NCBI GenBank assembly: GCA_017311315.1
Contig: CM029666.1
Span: 4,334,176-4,398,175, forward strand
From: Dendrocalamus latiflorus
Taxonomy: Eukaryota > Streptophyta > Magnoliopsida > Poales > Poaceae
Direction: 5' to 3'
DNA length: 64,000 bases
The notes beneath the pieces were generated by a model. That model saw only the letters and a list, made by a program, of their open reading frames with translations. It was not told the origin of the DNA and did not search any database. Numbering within the stretch: the stretch's first letter is position 1; each line of letters opens with the position of its first letter. The translations under genes were made by a program, and so were the position numbers. Positions 12,440 through 23,873 of the stretch are shown here, piece after piece.

Positions 12440-12994
12440 ATGGATTCCCAGCCAGCCGGAGGAAAGGAAGGCGCCGACGGGACGGAATCCGGTGGATCGG
12501 GAGTCGCTGAAGATGCTCTCGGCGTTTCGGAACCAATGGAGACCGGCGGGTTCTCCGCTCTTCTCGCCGGGGAAGGCGGCCTTCCATGGCCGAGGCCCGG
12601 CGTTGCTCCATGGCCCAGCGCGGCCGGCGGCGCCCCCCCTCGGTGGCGGCCCTTGGCCCGGCGCGGCTGCAGGAGGCCCCCCGGGATGCGGCCCCTGGCC
12701 CGGCGCGGCTGCAGGCGGCCTCCCGGGCGGCGGCCCCTCCCCTGGCCCGGCGCGGCTGCAGGCGGCGGCCCCTCCCCTGGCGGCGTCCCCTGGCCTGGCG
12801 CGGCTGCAGGCGGCCTCCCGGGCGGCGGCCCCTCCCCCGGCGCGGATGCAGGCGGCCTCCCGGGTGGCGGCCCCTCCCCTGGCGGCGTCCCCTGGCCCGG
12901 CGTGCCCGGCGCGGCTGCAGGCGCCATCCCGGGCGGCGGCCCCTGGTTTGCAGAGATTTTTTTCTTTCTGTTTTTTGCATGTGAATGTGAATGA
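12440..12994 (+). CDS. Pro/Gly-rich repeat ORF of the Harbinger element (possible 5' part of its gene)
   Basis: An open frame of 184 residues starts at an ATG in excellent context (GCCGCCATGG). After a unique N-terminus (MDSQPAGGKEGADG) it becomes Pro/Gly/Ala-rich and repeats units such as AAAGGLPGGGPSPG. It ends in a hydrophobic, non-conserved tail, which suggests that the real transcript splices out near 12950. It may be the N-terminal exon of the transposase or of the accessory Myb-like ORF; I recognise no domain. Other frames of the same DNA are also open because of GC bias, so its reality is uncertain. Confidence 0.35.
   Translation: MDSQPAGGKEGADGTESGGSGVAEDALGVSEPMETGGFSALLAGEGGLPWPRPGVAPWPSAAGGAPPRWRPLARRGCRRPPGMRPLARRGCRRPPGRRPLPWPGAAAGGGPSPGGVPWPGAAAGGLPGGGPSPGADAGGLPGGGPSPGGVPWPGVPGAAAGAIPGGGPWFAEIFFFLFFACECE
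12640..12945. repeat. GC-rich minisatellite inside the Harbinger element
   Basis: Imperfect tandem units built from GCGCGGCTGCAGGCGGCC and CGGCGGCCCCTCCCC, repeated at least five times with internal deletions. The phase mostly preserves the Pro/Gly frame, so the array may have grown by slippage within coding sequence. Confidence 0.75.
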
Positions 12995-13808
12995 TAGTGA
13001 TTCATGAATAGGCCATGCTAATGTGAATTGCATATGTTCATGATAGTGATTCTTGTATCCCCAGGAATGGTTGAGAACCGAATGTGAATCACCATCTATG
13101 GTTCATGATAGTAGTAGTAACTGGTGATCATCTCTGCAAATTTCATGATTAGTAGTAGTAGTAACTGGATATGAGTAGAGATATGAATAGAGATATGTGA
13201 ATGTAGAGATATGAGTAGTAGCAACCGAATGTGAATGTAGAGATATGAGTAGTAGTAACTGGATAAAAAAGAAGGCATTGACATATGTCCTTATCACAAG
13301 TCAGAAGTCATGCAAATCCAAGTGTTCCAGTTGAGACAGATACAGTAATTTATTTATATAGATTGGACATAAGTACATAACTTCAGTTGACACAACTCAG
13401 TCTACATCTATGATTCACATCTCTACAGTATGATAGCCTTGACCCATTCCATTTTTGGTGTAACTTGTCATCTCTTTTGGCCGTGGTGGCAGTGGCGGCT
13501 GGGGATGGCCGGAATGGAATGCTGCAGTGTCTGCCGCTTTCGGGCCAGATTGGAGGACTATTGAAGAAGTCGGTGATGGACGCACGGAGATTGGACGCTC
13601 GTCTGCTCCGAGTCGTGGTGCCTCTACTCGACGCCGAGGTGGTGGACACGCACAAAAGCCACCAGTGGTTCCTGTTGCCCCTGCACCTGACACCGTTGAC
13701 CTCACCGATCCAAGGTATTTGATCATCTCATCATTCTTATCAATAGCAAGCACAAGGATTGCATATGTTTGAATATTGTCACCATCTTATAAAAATTGTT
13801 CGTAACAG

Positions 13809-14479
13809 CGCTTCACATATGCATCTATTGGACAACCCGGATCCATGCATGACACTAGTGTGCTCTTTCATGCACTTAGGCATGATCATGACAAATTCCC
13901 ACATCCCCCTCTAGGTATGTATATGTAACATGTTTGATTTTTGTACAAGTTTATTTTTATACAAATTTCGTGCAATTCAATTGTGGTCATTTCTACGTAG
14001 GGAAATATTATCATGTTGACGCCGGATACCCAAATAGACCTGGATACTTGGCACCATATAAGGGTGAAAGGTACCATGTGCCAGATTGGAGGAGGGGTCC
14101 TGCTCCAAGCGGTGAACAAGAGTGGTTTAACCATTTGCATTCAAGTATCCGGAATGTGGTGGAGCGCTCATTTGGTGTGTGGAAAATGAAGTGGAGGGTC
14201 CTTTTCAAAATGCCGAGTTACCCAATGGAGAAGCAAAAGATGATTGTCACTGCAACCATGTGTCTACATAATTTCATTCGTGAGAACCATTCTGAGGATA
14301 AGGATTTTAGTAAATGCGATCGGAATCCTGATTATGTGCCTACTATACCTCTAAGGTATAGAAAACATTTTGCTTCACACAATGCAGGTGACACATCAAC
14401 TTCGGAATCTAATGATCGCAATATGGATAAATTCCGAGATGACCTTGCACGGGCAATATATCTTTCTAGATCATCATGA
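13809..14479 (+). pseudogene. PIF/Harbinger transposase, C-terminal two exons only
   Basis: Exon 13809-13914 encodes RFTYASIGQPGSMHD.. and is joined by a GT-AG intron (13915-14000) to exon 14001-14479, which encodes GKYYHVDAGYPNRPGYLAPY, then RNVVERSFGVWKMKWR and CLHNFIR, ending at a normal TGA. These are the second catalytic Asp and the Glu blocks of the DDE_Tnp_4 family. The upstream block with the first Asp (usually GAIDGTH) is not found, so the enzyme cannot be complete. The remaining frame has no stops, suggesting recent deletion or a missed exon rather than long decay. Confidence 0.85.
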
Positions 14480-15160
14480 ACATATATGTTTGTATTATAT
14501 AATGACATGTGATGTTTGCATTATATCATGACTTTGCACATGCATATTTGTCCTAACGGGTCATTCCTATGCAAAAAAACGCATTAAATATTGGTTGCTA
14601 ATACTTTGTGTTATTTTAAATTTTTAAATTTTTTAATTCAAATTTACTCGGATGAAAAATCATGTAGAAATATACAGCTCTTGATGTTACTACAAGCCAA
14701 ATAGACAGGGGTATATTGGACAATTGACATCTCTCAACCATGCATGATAAAACAGGTGGAGCTGTTTTGCCAAACAGTCTACCAAAACAGCTCCAGCTCC
14801 ACCGGTGGAGCTGTTCGTGGAGCTGAAGCCAAAAAAAAACAGCTCCACTTGTGAAGTGGAGCCGTGCCAAACGGGGCCTTAGTAGCACTCTAGTTATTGA
14901 AGGCGGAGGTTAGGACTGAGTTCAAAAATAACGGGGCTTTTAGTTTTGGCTCATCAGAGAAATTAAAAAAAGTAACGACTTATATTTAGAAGCCATTTAG
15001 TCTAAAGTAACTTTTACAGTGACTTGTATAAACAACTTACGGAGACAATCTTAAAAAGTCATTTCGTTCAAAAATCAACTTCTAAAAACAAAACAAATAT
15101 TTAAAACAGGACCTAATTGTCTTGGAACCTCATGTTTTTACAATTTTAGCCAAAGGCTAA

Positions 15161-15268
15161 GGCCCTGTTTGGAATGCGGGAATTTTTCCCGATTCCTGCG
15201 GGAATTAAACTGTTTCCTGCAAAATTCCTGCAAAATTCCTGTGAAATTCTTCTGTTCCAAACAGGCCC
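15161..15268. mobile_element. 108-bp Tourist-like MITE
   Basis: The ends GGCCCTGTTTGGAA and TTCCAAACAGGCCC are inverted repeats flanked by TAA on both sides (15158-15160 and 15269-15271), the expected 3-bp duplication of PIF/Harbinger-type MITEs. The core repeats AAAATTCCTGC. There is no coding capacity. Confidence 0.8.
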
Positions 15269-17286
15269 TAAGTGTTGGCAAAATCGCCTTTTCCAGCTTG
15301 TGACCAGCTTGTGATGAAATGAAGCTGCCGTGTACGTGTTGCAGTCATCTTTGCGAAGATTTGCTGGTGTATGTGCTAACTGGAACAGCTTTCCAAGAAA
15401 ATTCATGATTACAACAGCAGGGAAGAGGACTACACGTCTACACGTAACGAAAGACATTGGTTGTGTTTTTTTTCCTGCGGCTTTATCTTTTATCTTATGA
15501 TTTTGAATTATATTTGTTTATAAGAAACAGTATGCGGAGGAAAAATAATCACGTATGATTTTAACCGGTATAATTAAATTTAATACAATACCTACTATAA
15601 TACCGTTTAAAAGCTAGCTACTATAACAGAAAATAATAAGCCACTGAAAAAAGAGCCGAGCAATGATATGCATACCACCCAAACTTTAGAACGCCGATAT
15701 AAGGTGGTGGCCAGGAACACCTCAACGTACTCGTCGTTGATCCATGACACGGCGATCGCGAGGGGATACGAAGCAAACTATCTTAGCCACATGGTGGTGG
15801 CAAGCAAAACCGCGCGTTGTGTGGCCCGTCTCGGGCGCGCACATGGTTCGCTTCGGTTTCCCTCCTCCGGGAAGCAGCGGCTGGCGGGAGTGGTGGCACC
15901 AGCGAGCCAATGGGAGCGGAGGAAACGATATTTATCGCGCCGGCCGACGTGTCACCTGGGGGAAGGGAAGCCCGCCCCAGGGCCCACTCGTCAGCGCATG
16001 ATGCACCCATGCATGCATTGGCATGGACCGTGGACGGATGCGCTCGGGCGTGGGCGCCGGGTGGGCCCCGCTGGCGGTCCACGAGGAGGGTGCGTGGACG
16101 GTTTCTACGGGCTGGCGCTTAAAGTTTCTTTTCCCTTCTACTTTAGACCTCAGCCCGTTTCAGATTAAACTTCTGATTTCTAACTTATTTTTTTTACCAT
16201 TTTCTAAATTTTGTTTTTTATTTTTTTGGCTTTTTAAGCTTTTTTACTGGTTCTTTTTTCTCGTATTTATTTATATTATCTGTGATAGGCTAACATGTTT
16301 TTTCTATTTTTAATTTTTAAATTTAGTTACGCTAAATAAGCTATCATCAATTACAATGTAATTTCAGTTAACTATAATATAATTTTAGCCATAAACCAGC
16401 TTATTTTAGTCCAACTGAACGGTACCTTAGTCCTTGATTTGTTTGTGTTTTAAGCGGCAATGCAGAATTTGGTTAGGCATGACTCATGAGTTCTCTCTAC
16501 CCAACCAAAACCCTTGTAAGAATTCCCACGTGCTTGTTTTAGTCCCGCTCTGCTGCGTGCACGAGTTTGGTAATTGGGAGGCAGGGTAGGGCCGTGTCCT
16601 CCGATGCTGAAAGAAAACCGAATTAAGGGAAGTCAAGGGAGGAGATGATTTTTTAAAAAAATAAAATTAGGTCAAGAACTATGGTATTCACCAAAAAGGG
16701 TAGCAATATATGGAATAAAAATACAGGGACGTCAGCAATAGAGGTGCTTTCAATTTAGATATTTCCCGACCGTCTGACCGAATTAATTCGGATAGTATTT
16801 TAGAAAAATAATCGGTAACTAGATGATTTTAACGGATATGATATTGAAATCGGATAGTGATTGTCGGAATCAGAATCGGGAGAGTAGTTTTCGACGGATA
16901 AGAGAATATATGGATATATATAATCGGTAATATCAGGTGTTAGTTATTCGGTAATACCCAAATGGGCAAAGGATTTAAATTTTTATTTTAGGTTTTGATT
17001 TTCAGAAAAGCCCAAAAATTAAAATAAAAGCTAGAAAATAGCAGGAAACTCCAAATAAATCCCAAAAAAAATCCTATAAATTCAGAAAAATAATGACCTG
17101 AATAAAATAAGTTCAACTTGTTTTAGGCATAATTACTCAACTAAATTAATAACTTGCTCTCTAGGCTTTAATTAAAGGATTTAAGAAAAAGGAAATTAAT
17201 TTCTAGAGAAAATCCAATTAAACCAATTAAATAAATAAGTAAAAACCAAATTTTTGGGATTCCATAGTAATACTCCTCAGGAAGTG
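15269..17286. other. Intergenic; GC-rich island and a diverged family A repeat
   Basis: Bases about 15780-16110 are GC-rich with GTGGGCCC and CATGCATG motifs but no conserved frame. Bases about 16120-16430 are a diverged family A repeat ending with a CAGCTTATTTTAGTCCAAC-like block. Bases 16740-16960 are AT-rich and rich in CGGATA/CGGTAA motifs, possibly remains of another transposon, since similar motifs recur at 17660-17745. No gene seen. Confidence 0.45.
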
Positions 17287-17294
17287 GTTCCAGA

Positions 17295-17505
17295 CAGGGG
17301 CGGAGGCACATGGGCCGGAGGGGGTTCCCAGGAACCCGGTTCCAAAACAAAATTTAGTTATTACTAGTAAATATTCACCCTTTGTGCACCCCCTTTGGCC
17401 CAATATGGTGTACCCCTAGCTCAAAAAACACCCTCACTCGCCCTGTCCAACCCATTCGTTTTGAAGTGGTGCACCCCCCTCCATTTTGCTCTAGCTCCGC
17501 CACTG
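17295..17505. mobile_element. 211-bp hAT MITE
   Basis: It starts CAGGGGCGGAGGCAC and ends AGCTCCGCCACTG, an inverted repeat typical of hAT elements. GTTCCAGA is repeated exactly on both sides (17287-17294 and 17506-17513), a perfect 8-bp hAT target duplication. It has no coding sequence. Its termini match those of the hAT element at 22587-23934. Confidence 0.92.
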
Positions 17506-17513
17506 GTTCCAGA

Positions 17514-19240
17514 TGACTATTCTGTTCATTATTGTTGTATGTATACAAGTTGCTCTCTGTACTCGACTTTTAAATGCATGATATTTCTATATTATATTTA
17601 ATTATTTATCCTGATATGCATGATCTATATTTAATTATTTAGGATCTTTGTTTTCGCCTGGTATCCGATGAAATATAGTTACCGTATCGAATCCGCTCCG
17701 TATTCATTCTGTATTCGTGACCGATGCTATCTGCGTTCGTATTTGCATCTAGCATTATCTGTGTTTAATTCTAACTTCAAATAAAATATAGTATAAGTTA
17801 TAGAATAAGTAATTATCGACAATGTCCACTCCGATGGCACCTCTTGTCGGCAAACACCAAAGCACGCAGGAAGGTGGCGGGCCCTAAACCAAAAGGCCTC
17901 GTCGCCTTTAATTGAATCAATCAAGTGAAAGTACTGTACTTGCCACTAACTGAAAGACTAATTAACATTAACATAGCATGATCGATCTTGTTAGTGAATG
18001 TAACTATCTCAATTGTACCACGATCATATAAATATATATAAAGATGGACAAAGCAAAAACAATGCTTGTGGTTTTCATAGAGTTGACTTTGTATCCGTGT
18101 GATTCGGTTTTACTAGCTAGGTTTTCATAGGGTTGACTTGTATCGGTGTGATTAGGTTTGACTAGCTAGGTGCCATTATGCAAAAGCAAATACGAATATC
18201 CAGGTATATGTTCTTAGCTATTGCGATAGAAGATGTGCCATTGGAAGATACTAAGTGGAGCACTTCAAATTTGGACAACACAAGTAAAAAAAAAAGGTAC
18301 AGAACTCTTTCTACAAGAAAAGGTTGAACCTATGGACTATTTTAAAAAAACTGTAAGCCGGTTTGACACTTGGAGGCCATTCAGTCTGGATAAACACTTG
18401 ACATATGAGTTGCATAATCGAGGGGATTACTCAGAGATAGCTAGCTGCAGATAATTGATGTCAGGATCAACGAAGTTTACCGTGAACACACGGCTCGATC
18501 ACGCAATGTCGCAATCGTGGGGCGACTTGACTAGTAGTCCCAAAAGAAAAGATCCTAGCACCAAATATCAGCATACATAGCCAGAACGGTCAGTGTGCTT
18601 GACAAATCAACACATCATTGTGTCCATGCAATTCCATTATGCAATTCGCAGATCGAATGGCCATCCATCGATCATGCTAGTAACAGCAAAGCCAGAAACA
18701 CATGAGACTCGTGAGTGGCCCTCTCATCGTAGCCTCGTGTCTGCCGGCGATCGATCCATTGAGTCGGGGTTTTTGGTCCTTTGGGCAACGACGGCCAACA
18801 TTTATTTTGCTATTTATCATCATTTCATCTCCACGCTGGCTCGCTTACTGAAGGTTGGACTACGAGCTTACTGCCATCTGGTAGGATCATCTATTAATAG
18901 TGCTTCTTTCGTAGAAAAAAAAAATACAAAGCGTGATTTGACTTGGTACGGTCTCCAAGATTAAGCTTTAACTATTAATTATTTTTACAATACTTCATTT
19001 GTAGCTACCAAATCGGAATTGATATCGTTCGGACTTCGGACATCCGGCGCGAGGGGAAAAAATCGAAAGCCCATTTGTCCCATAATCTTCCACTGCATGC
19101 TTCTCCACCACTTTTTCCTAGTTGCTTGAGTTTTATCCATTTTACCCATGTCGTCGCTCTCTCCCTGCACTTTTCTCAACTGGAACTACATGAGTGAGTA
19201 CGCCTATGATGAGGGCCGATGCTAACTGGGTGTTAGTGGG
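17514..19240. other. Intergenic; small tandem duplication at 18070-18169
   Basis: No gene recognised. A unit of about 50 bases starting GGTTTTCATAG.GTTGACTT and ending ACTAGCTA occurs twice in tandem (18070-18119 and 18120-18169) with a few differences. The rest shows no clear coding, RNA or transposon-end signal. Confidence 0.5.
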
Positions 19241-19254
19241 TTTCTCAACAACTT

Positions 19255-20314
19255 GCCGATGAGGAGCGTTGTCACAATATATTTATGATAAGGCCCAGTG
19301 TTTTCGAGGCGCTTCACGATAGGTTTTATTGCAAATTATGGCCTATAGTCATATAGGAAAGTTTGCTTCAAGAAAGCATTGGTCCTCTTTTTGTGGATCT
19401 GCGGAGCACCTTAATCGCAAAAAGGCAAGGAATGAATCGCTTTGAGCACTCCACAGGTACCATTTGCAAGAGGTTGAACGATGTGCTACAGAGTATGGTG
19501 GCCCTTGTTGATCACATAATTGCACCTTCCGATCCGACGTACCAGGCATTGCATTCGAGGCTCATCCAGCAGAGATATTATGCCCACTTCAATAATTGCA
19601 TAGGGGCTATTGACGGCACGCATGTAGAAGTCGTTGCTTCTAATGACAAGAGGGCGCACAATTTCAACAAGCATGGCTACACTAGCCAGAGCGTCCTCGC
19701 CATTTGCGACTTCGATTACCGGTTCACATTTGTGTGCGTCGAGTGGTGGGGCTCGGTGCATGACGCTTGGATCCTACAATAGACCATGCGAAGTACGGTG
19801 ACCGCTTCCCACATCCCCTGCAAGGTAATACAGCTGTTTTAAATTTGCATTCCGCCATGCATTGTAATGCTTGTACTAACTGATATTTTTCTGTTCTAGG
19901 CAAGTTCTACCTTGTGGACTCTGGGTATCCCAACCGGTTGGGGTACCAACTCCATATAGCAACACGTGGTACCATCTGTTCGTGTTCGACAATGGGAGGA
20001 TCCCGGAGGGGATGCAGGAGCTCTTCAACTACTGACACTCGTAACTGCGAAATGCCGTTGAGCGCGTGTTTGGCATGTGCAAGGGTAAGTGGCACATTCT
20101 CGACAAGATTTCTAAGTACAAAGGTCGCAGGCAAAGCACCATCATTATAGTTTGCATGGCATTGCACAACTTTATCATCGACCGCGAGTTGGTCGCGATG
20201 GAGGCCCGCAACCAGCCAGCCCAGCCCGCAGGACCTTTCTCACCGCCCGCATTTGTCCCGTCCGGCCTGCTGCAGGGCACGGACACTACATTGATGGACA
20301 TGACACGCGACTAG
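19255..20314 (+). pseudogene. Decayed PIF/Harbinger transposase
   Basis: Nearly the whole DDE_Tnp_4 domain is present: RPSVFEALHDR, then NRFEHSTGTICKRLNDVL, the first Asp block CIGAIDGTHVEV, VEWWGSVHDAWIL, an intron, KFYLVDSGYPNRLGY with the second Asp, NAVERVFGMCKGKW with the Glu, and CMALHNFI. It is dead. There is a TAG near 19351, another TAG at about 19780 with a 1-base frameshift just after it, a 1-base deletion near 19947, and TGA and TAA stops near 20033-20046. The ends of the parent element were not identified. Confidence 0.85.
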
Positions 20315-20877
20315 ATAGCAGCGTCGTTGGTGGCATAGAGCTACATTCATCACTCGTATGTTTGGTGCACATGTAAACGTCGTGCACGTGTTATTATACA
20401 TGATGCGCTATTGATTGTCACGTGTAATAAATGCCACATGTACGGCCTTTCCAACAAATGAACATAATTGCCAACGGGTGTCATAGCTTCTATTTCAAAC
20501 ATCGTTACCAATTGCGCATTGTTTGTTTATCTCGTTTCAGCCTATTTCAACACTCAGCGCTACAGTGCATCTTCAGCTACTATAGTTCTTTCTTTAACTT
20601 CTATAATATTTTTTTTCAGCAGTTATAGTAAAAAATAAGGCAAAAACCTTTAGCCAAAAACTCATCCGAACGAGACCTAAATCTCAAAAATACGTGGACA
20701 GCCAACGTTTTTCTTTGGAGGGAATAACAGACAGTACTAGAAATGAATCGGTGCCAGCAAACATACTGCGAACTCGGAAGTCTGTACACGTCGCCGCATG
20801 GGTTCCGCATCCAGTGGCCAAGCCCGAAACGACGCCGCCACGTGCGGCGCGCGGCGGGAATCGTGCCGGAATTTACC

Positions 20878-21286
20878 GGGGGCGGCTCAGGTGCTGTGCC
20901 CCCTGCACATAGCGCGGTGCAGGGGTGCCTCAGCACCCGCCACGTGGCCCAAGAAATTCAAAACAATTCCGAAAAATTCAAAAAAATACTTTTAAAAATC
21001 CGAAAAATTGTAAAATATACTTCTTTAAGTATAAAAAGTATATTTTTTTAAGTACTTAAATTTTTTTTGATTTATAATTTTATTAAAAAGTATTTTTTTT
21101 AAATACTTAAAAATACTTTTTAATAATAGTATTTTTACAAAAAGTACATTTTACAATTTTTCAGATTTTTAAAAGTATTTTTTTGAATTTTTCGGAATTG
21201 TTTTGAATTTCTTGGGCCACGTGGCGGGTGCTGAGGCACCCCTGCACCGCGCTATGTGCAGGGGGCACAGCACCTGAGCCGCCCCC
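20878..21286. mobile_element. 409-bp foldback MITE, Mutator-like
   Basis: The first and last roughly 180 bases are nearly perfect reverse complements, from GGGGGCGGCTCAGGTGCTG at the left to its mirror at the right, around a short AT-rich centre. GAATTTACC is repeated exactly on both sides (20869-20877 and 21287-21295), a perfect 9-bp duplication as made by Mutator-like transposases. There is no coding capacity. A transcript would fold into a long hairpin. Confidence 0.93.
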
Positions 21287-21295
21287 GAATTTACC

Positions 21296-22149
21296 TTGGT
21301 GATCTGAGGCTGCCGCGCCTGCCACGGTTCGCCCACGCAGACCACAGCTGCGATTCTGTTAGGCTGCCGGCTGCCCTGTCCAACCGTAATTCTGCTTCTA
21401 TCTTTCAGTTTTTATACAAGTTAGAAGTAACTTAAAACATGTTTATTTTTATTTTTGACCTTTTATTTTTTATTTCTTTATATTATCCGTAATGAGATAA
21501 CAGTATTTTTTAATGATTTATAAAAAATAATAGATGTTATAATACAATTTCAATCAAAAGATAACTTAACTAGAAAGAAAAGGCTGGATTCGAACGAGCC
21601 AGCCATCATGCAAAGGCCATGTGATTCCATCGCAGATGCCTTGTGGGCTAAAGAAAGAGAGAAGGAATGTGGCTACGTGGCTTATCTTTTCCCCAGCGAT
21701 TGCAGTTTCTGCTTAGTAAAATGGGTTACCATACCTAACTTTTATATGTCGAAGACTCTTGACAAATAATTTGCTGTCATCGAGTCTTTGACTCGATGAA
21801 CGTGTTGACTTTTGATGACCATGCTGCTTTTTTTTCCTCGTCAAAGACTCTAGGCCCTGTAACATCACAATTGCCGCAATCACGGACCGGGCAGGTAGAC
21901 CGTCAACGGCAACGCGTGAGGAAAACCGAAGGCCGTCAGATGGGCTCGCCAAACAGAATCTCTAAGCGGCTCAGCCCAAAACTAGAAATTCGAAGTGTTC
22001 ATCTGTTGGGCCCCTGCAACTGGAAGGTGCGTTGCTTGTTCGTACTAGCCGTCTTTTTTTTTTCAGGCTAGTTACTTGCCCACTAGAATTCATTAGATGT
22101 ATAAAAATTTATATTATATAAGAGGTTATTCTTATTAGTTAGAGGCCCC
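21296..22149. other. Intergenic, no gene; AT-rich repeat remnant at about 21400-21580
   Basis: An AT-rich segment related to the T-rich core of family A lies around 21400-21580. The remainder shows no convincing frame or repeat ends. Confidence 0.4.
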
Positions 22150-22423
22150 GATCAATTCGGCTTGAGCTTCTGGCTTATTTTTACTATTCATAAATTTTGT
22201 CTTTTTCTGAACTTTTGGCTTTTTGTTGAGCTTTTTTGTCAGTTCTTTTTTTCCCGTATTCGTTTGTATTATACGTAATGGGCTAACATATTTTTTATAT
22301 TTTTCGATTTTTTAAATTTAATTATGCTAAATAAGCATCTGTCAGCTACAGTGCTTTTTTCAGTCAGCTACAGTGTTTTCAGCCATAAGCCACGAGCTTT
22401 TCAGCCGAACCGATCACCACCAG
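22150..22423. repeat. Dispersed MITE-like repeat family A, copy 2
   Basis: Very close to copy 1 at 10099-10379, including the end block with CAGCCATAAGCCACGAGC and GATCACC. The low divergence between copies suggests fairly recent spread. Confidence 0.75.
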
Positions 22424-22919
22424 AAAGTGGAGAATGATGAGAAGTCAAAAGGAATAGAGCGATTGGAGGAGAACAGACGTACGATCGTCAACTCATTCTT
22501 TTATAATAGTAATGATTAGATCAATGGTTGTCAAACTCAGCACCCCGGGCCATTTCTTCAAGAATTCCATTTTTTCCCCTTGCGAGCAGGGGCGGAATTG
22601 GGCCCATGGCAACATGGGCTCCAGCCCGGGGCGTGAAAAAAATGCAGTTCATAGCCCAGGTATTTATAGCCCAGCCCGGGGTAATTTATTAGCATCCAGC
22701 CCAGGTAGCCCAATAGCCCATCAGCCTACTGTCTCAGCGTCGGCGGCCCATCACGCGCAGACGCGCTCGCTCGGCGCAACGCGCAAGCCCAACTCGCTCT
22801 CGCAGCCTCACCCTCACCCTCGCGGCCTCGCACGCGCAACTGAACCCTAGCTCCCGAACTCCCGAAGCCAGGTGCAGAAGGCCGAAGCCAAAAAAGCGGC
22901 GCCGACGCCGCCGTTCGTC

Positions 22920-23415
22920 ACTTCATCGCCTCGCCAGCTCGTCGACGCCGCCGCTCGTCGCCTCGTCCCGGCGCCGCGCCGCCGCCGCTCGTCGCCTCGT
23001 CCCGGCGCCGCGCCGCCGCCCCTCGTCCCGGCCCGCCCCGCCTCCTGGCGCCACCCTGCGCCCCCGCCTCCCGGCGCCGCCCCGCGCCCCCGCCTCCCGG
23101 CCCGCTCCGTCCCGGCGTCCCGCCTCCGGCCTCCCCGTTGGCCGTTTCCGCCCCGCCTCCGGCCTCCTCGTTGCCGCGCCCCCGCCTCCCGGCCCGCTCC
23201 GCCTCCGGCCTTCCCGCGCCGTCCCGGCGTCCCGCCTCCGGCCTCCCCGTTGGCCGTTTCCGCCCCCGCCTCCCGGCGCCGCCCCGCGCCCCCGCCTTCC
23301 GGCCCGCTCCGCCTCCGGCCTCCCCACGCCGTCCCGGCGTCCCGCCTCGGCGCCTCCGGCCTCCCCGTTGCCGCCCCGCCTCCGGCCTCCCGCCTCCCCG
23401 TTGCCGCCCCGCGCG
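22920..23415. repeat. C-rich repetitive leader of the hAT element
   Basis: Dense GCC/CTC sequence in which a block of about 45 bases starting GTCCCGGCGTCCCGCCTCC recurs at 23109 and 23221, 112 bases apart, with shorter variants around them. Long frames on both strands are consequences of the base composition. Confidence 0.7.
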
Positions 23416-23672
23416 CCTGTAAGTCTTCAACTGAAACTGAGAAACTATCTACTTCTGACTGCATATGAGAGTATGAGACAATAGAATATCGAATTCTCTG
23501 GTTGTGGATTGCTGTATAAATTTCATTAGTAATTACTAATTAGTATGGTGTTGTACTGTTGCCCCCTGATTTAGTGGTGAATTTAAATGTGATTTACTGA
23601 AATATGTCGATTGATTCTAACTGAAATACTGAAATGTGATGATTGAAACTAGGAGTTATTAGTCAATACAAA

Positions 23673-23873
23673 ATGAAGCGGGCGAAGACATTATCATCTT
23701 ATTTTTCAACAGAAGTACAATCCCAGTCCCACGAAACACCAGAAACAGGAGCTAGTAATAAACATCAAAATAATCCTCGTGTTGTACTTAGTCCGGATGA
23801 CATCAAAATATCAGTAATGCAATTAGTCAATTATGATATTCTGTTGTTATATCGTGGTATGGGTACAAATTAG
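23673..23873 (+). pseudogene. hAT transposase N-terminal fragment (zinc-finger MYM/TTF-type family)
   Basis: Encodes MKRAKTLSSYF followed by about 55 residues, resembling the start of plant hAT-like proteins with a TTF-type zinc finger and hAT dimerisation domain (family knowledge, short match). It stops at 23873, about 60 bases before the element end, so the zinc finger, catalytic and dimerisation parts are deleted. Confidence 0.5.

Larger units (their letters stand above)
12120..14878 (+). mobile_element. PIF/Harbinger DNA transposon, complete ends, defective transposase
   Basis: The left end GGGCCCGTTTGGCACAGC and the right end (reverse complement GGCCCCGTTTGGCACGGC) are terminal inverted repeats, followed inward by many AGCTCCAC motifs. 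TTA flanks both ends (12117-12119 and 14879-14881), the usual 3-bp PIF/Harbinger target duplication. The interior holds a GC-rich repeat block, an unassigned region and a partial transposase. The transposase part carrying the first catalytic Asp is missing, so mobility would need another element. Confidence 0.9.

Noticed and set aside
11873..13033. 386-residue minus-strand frame
   Set aside because: It crosses the boundary of the Harbinger element and the GC-rich minisatellite; the translation is repetitive and no domain is seen.
22847..23468. Long frames on both strands of about 200 residues
   Set aside because: Arg/Gly- or Pro/Arg-rich products of a C-rich repetitive leader inside a hAT element; not conserved protein.
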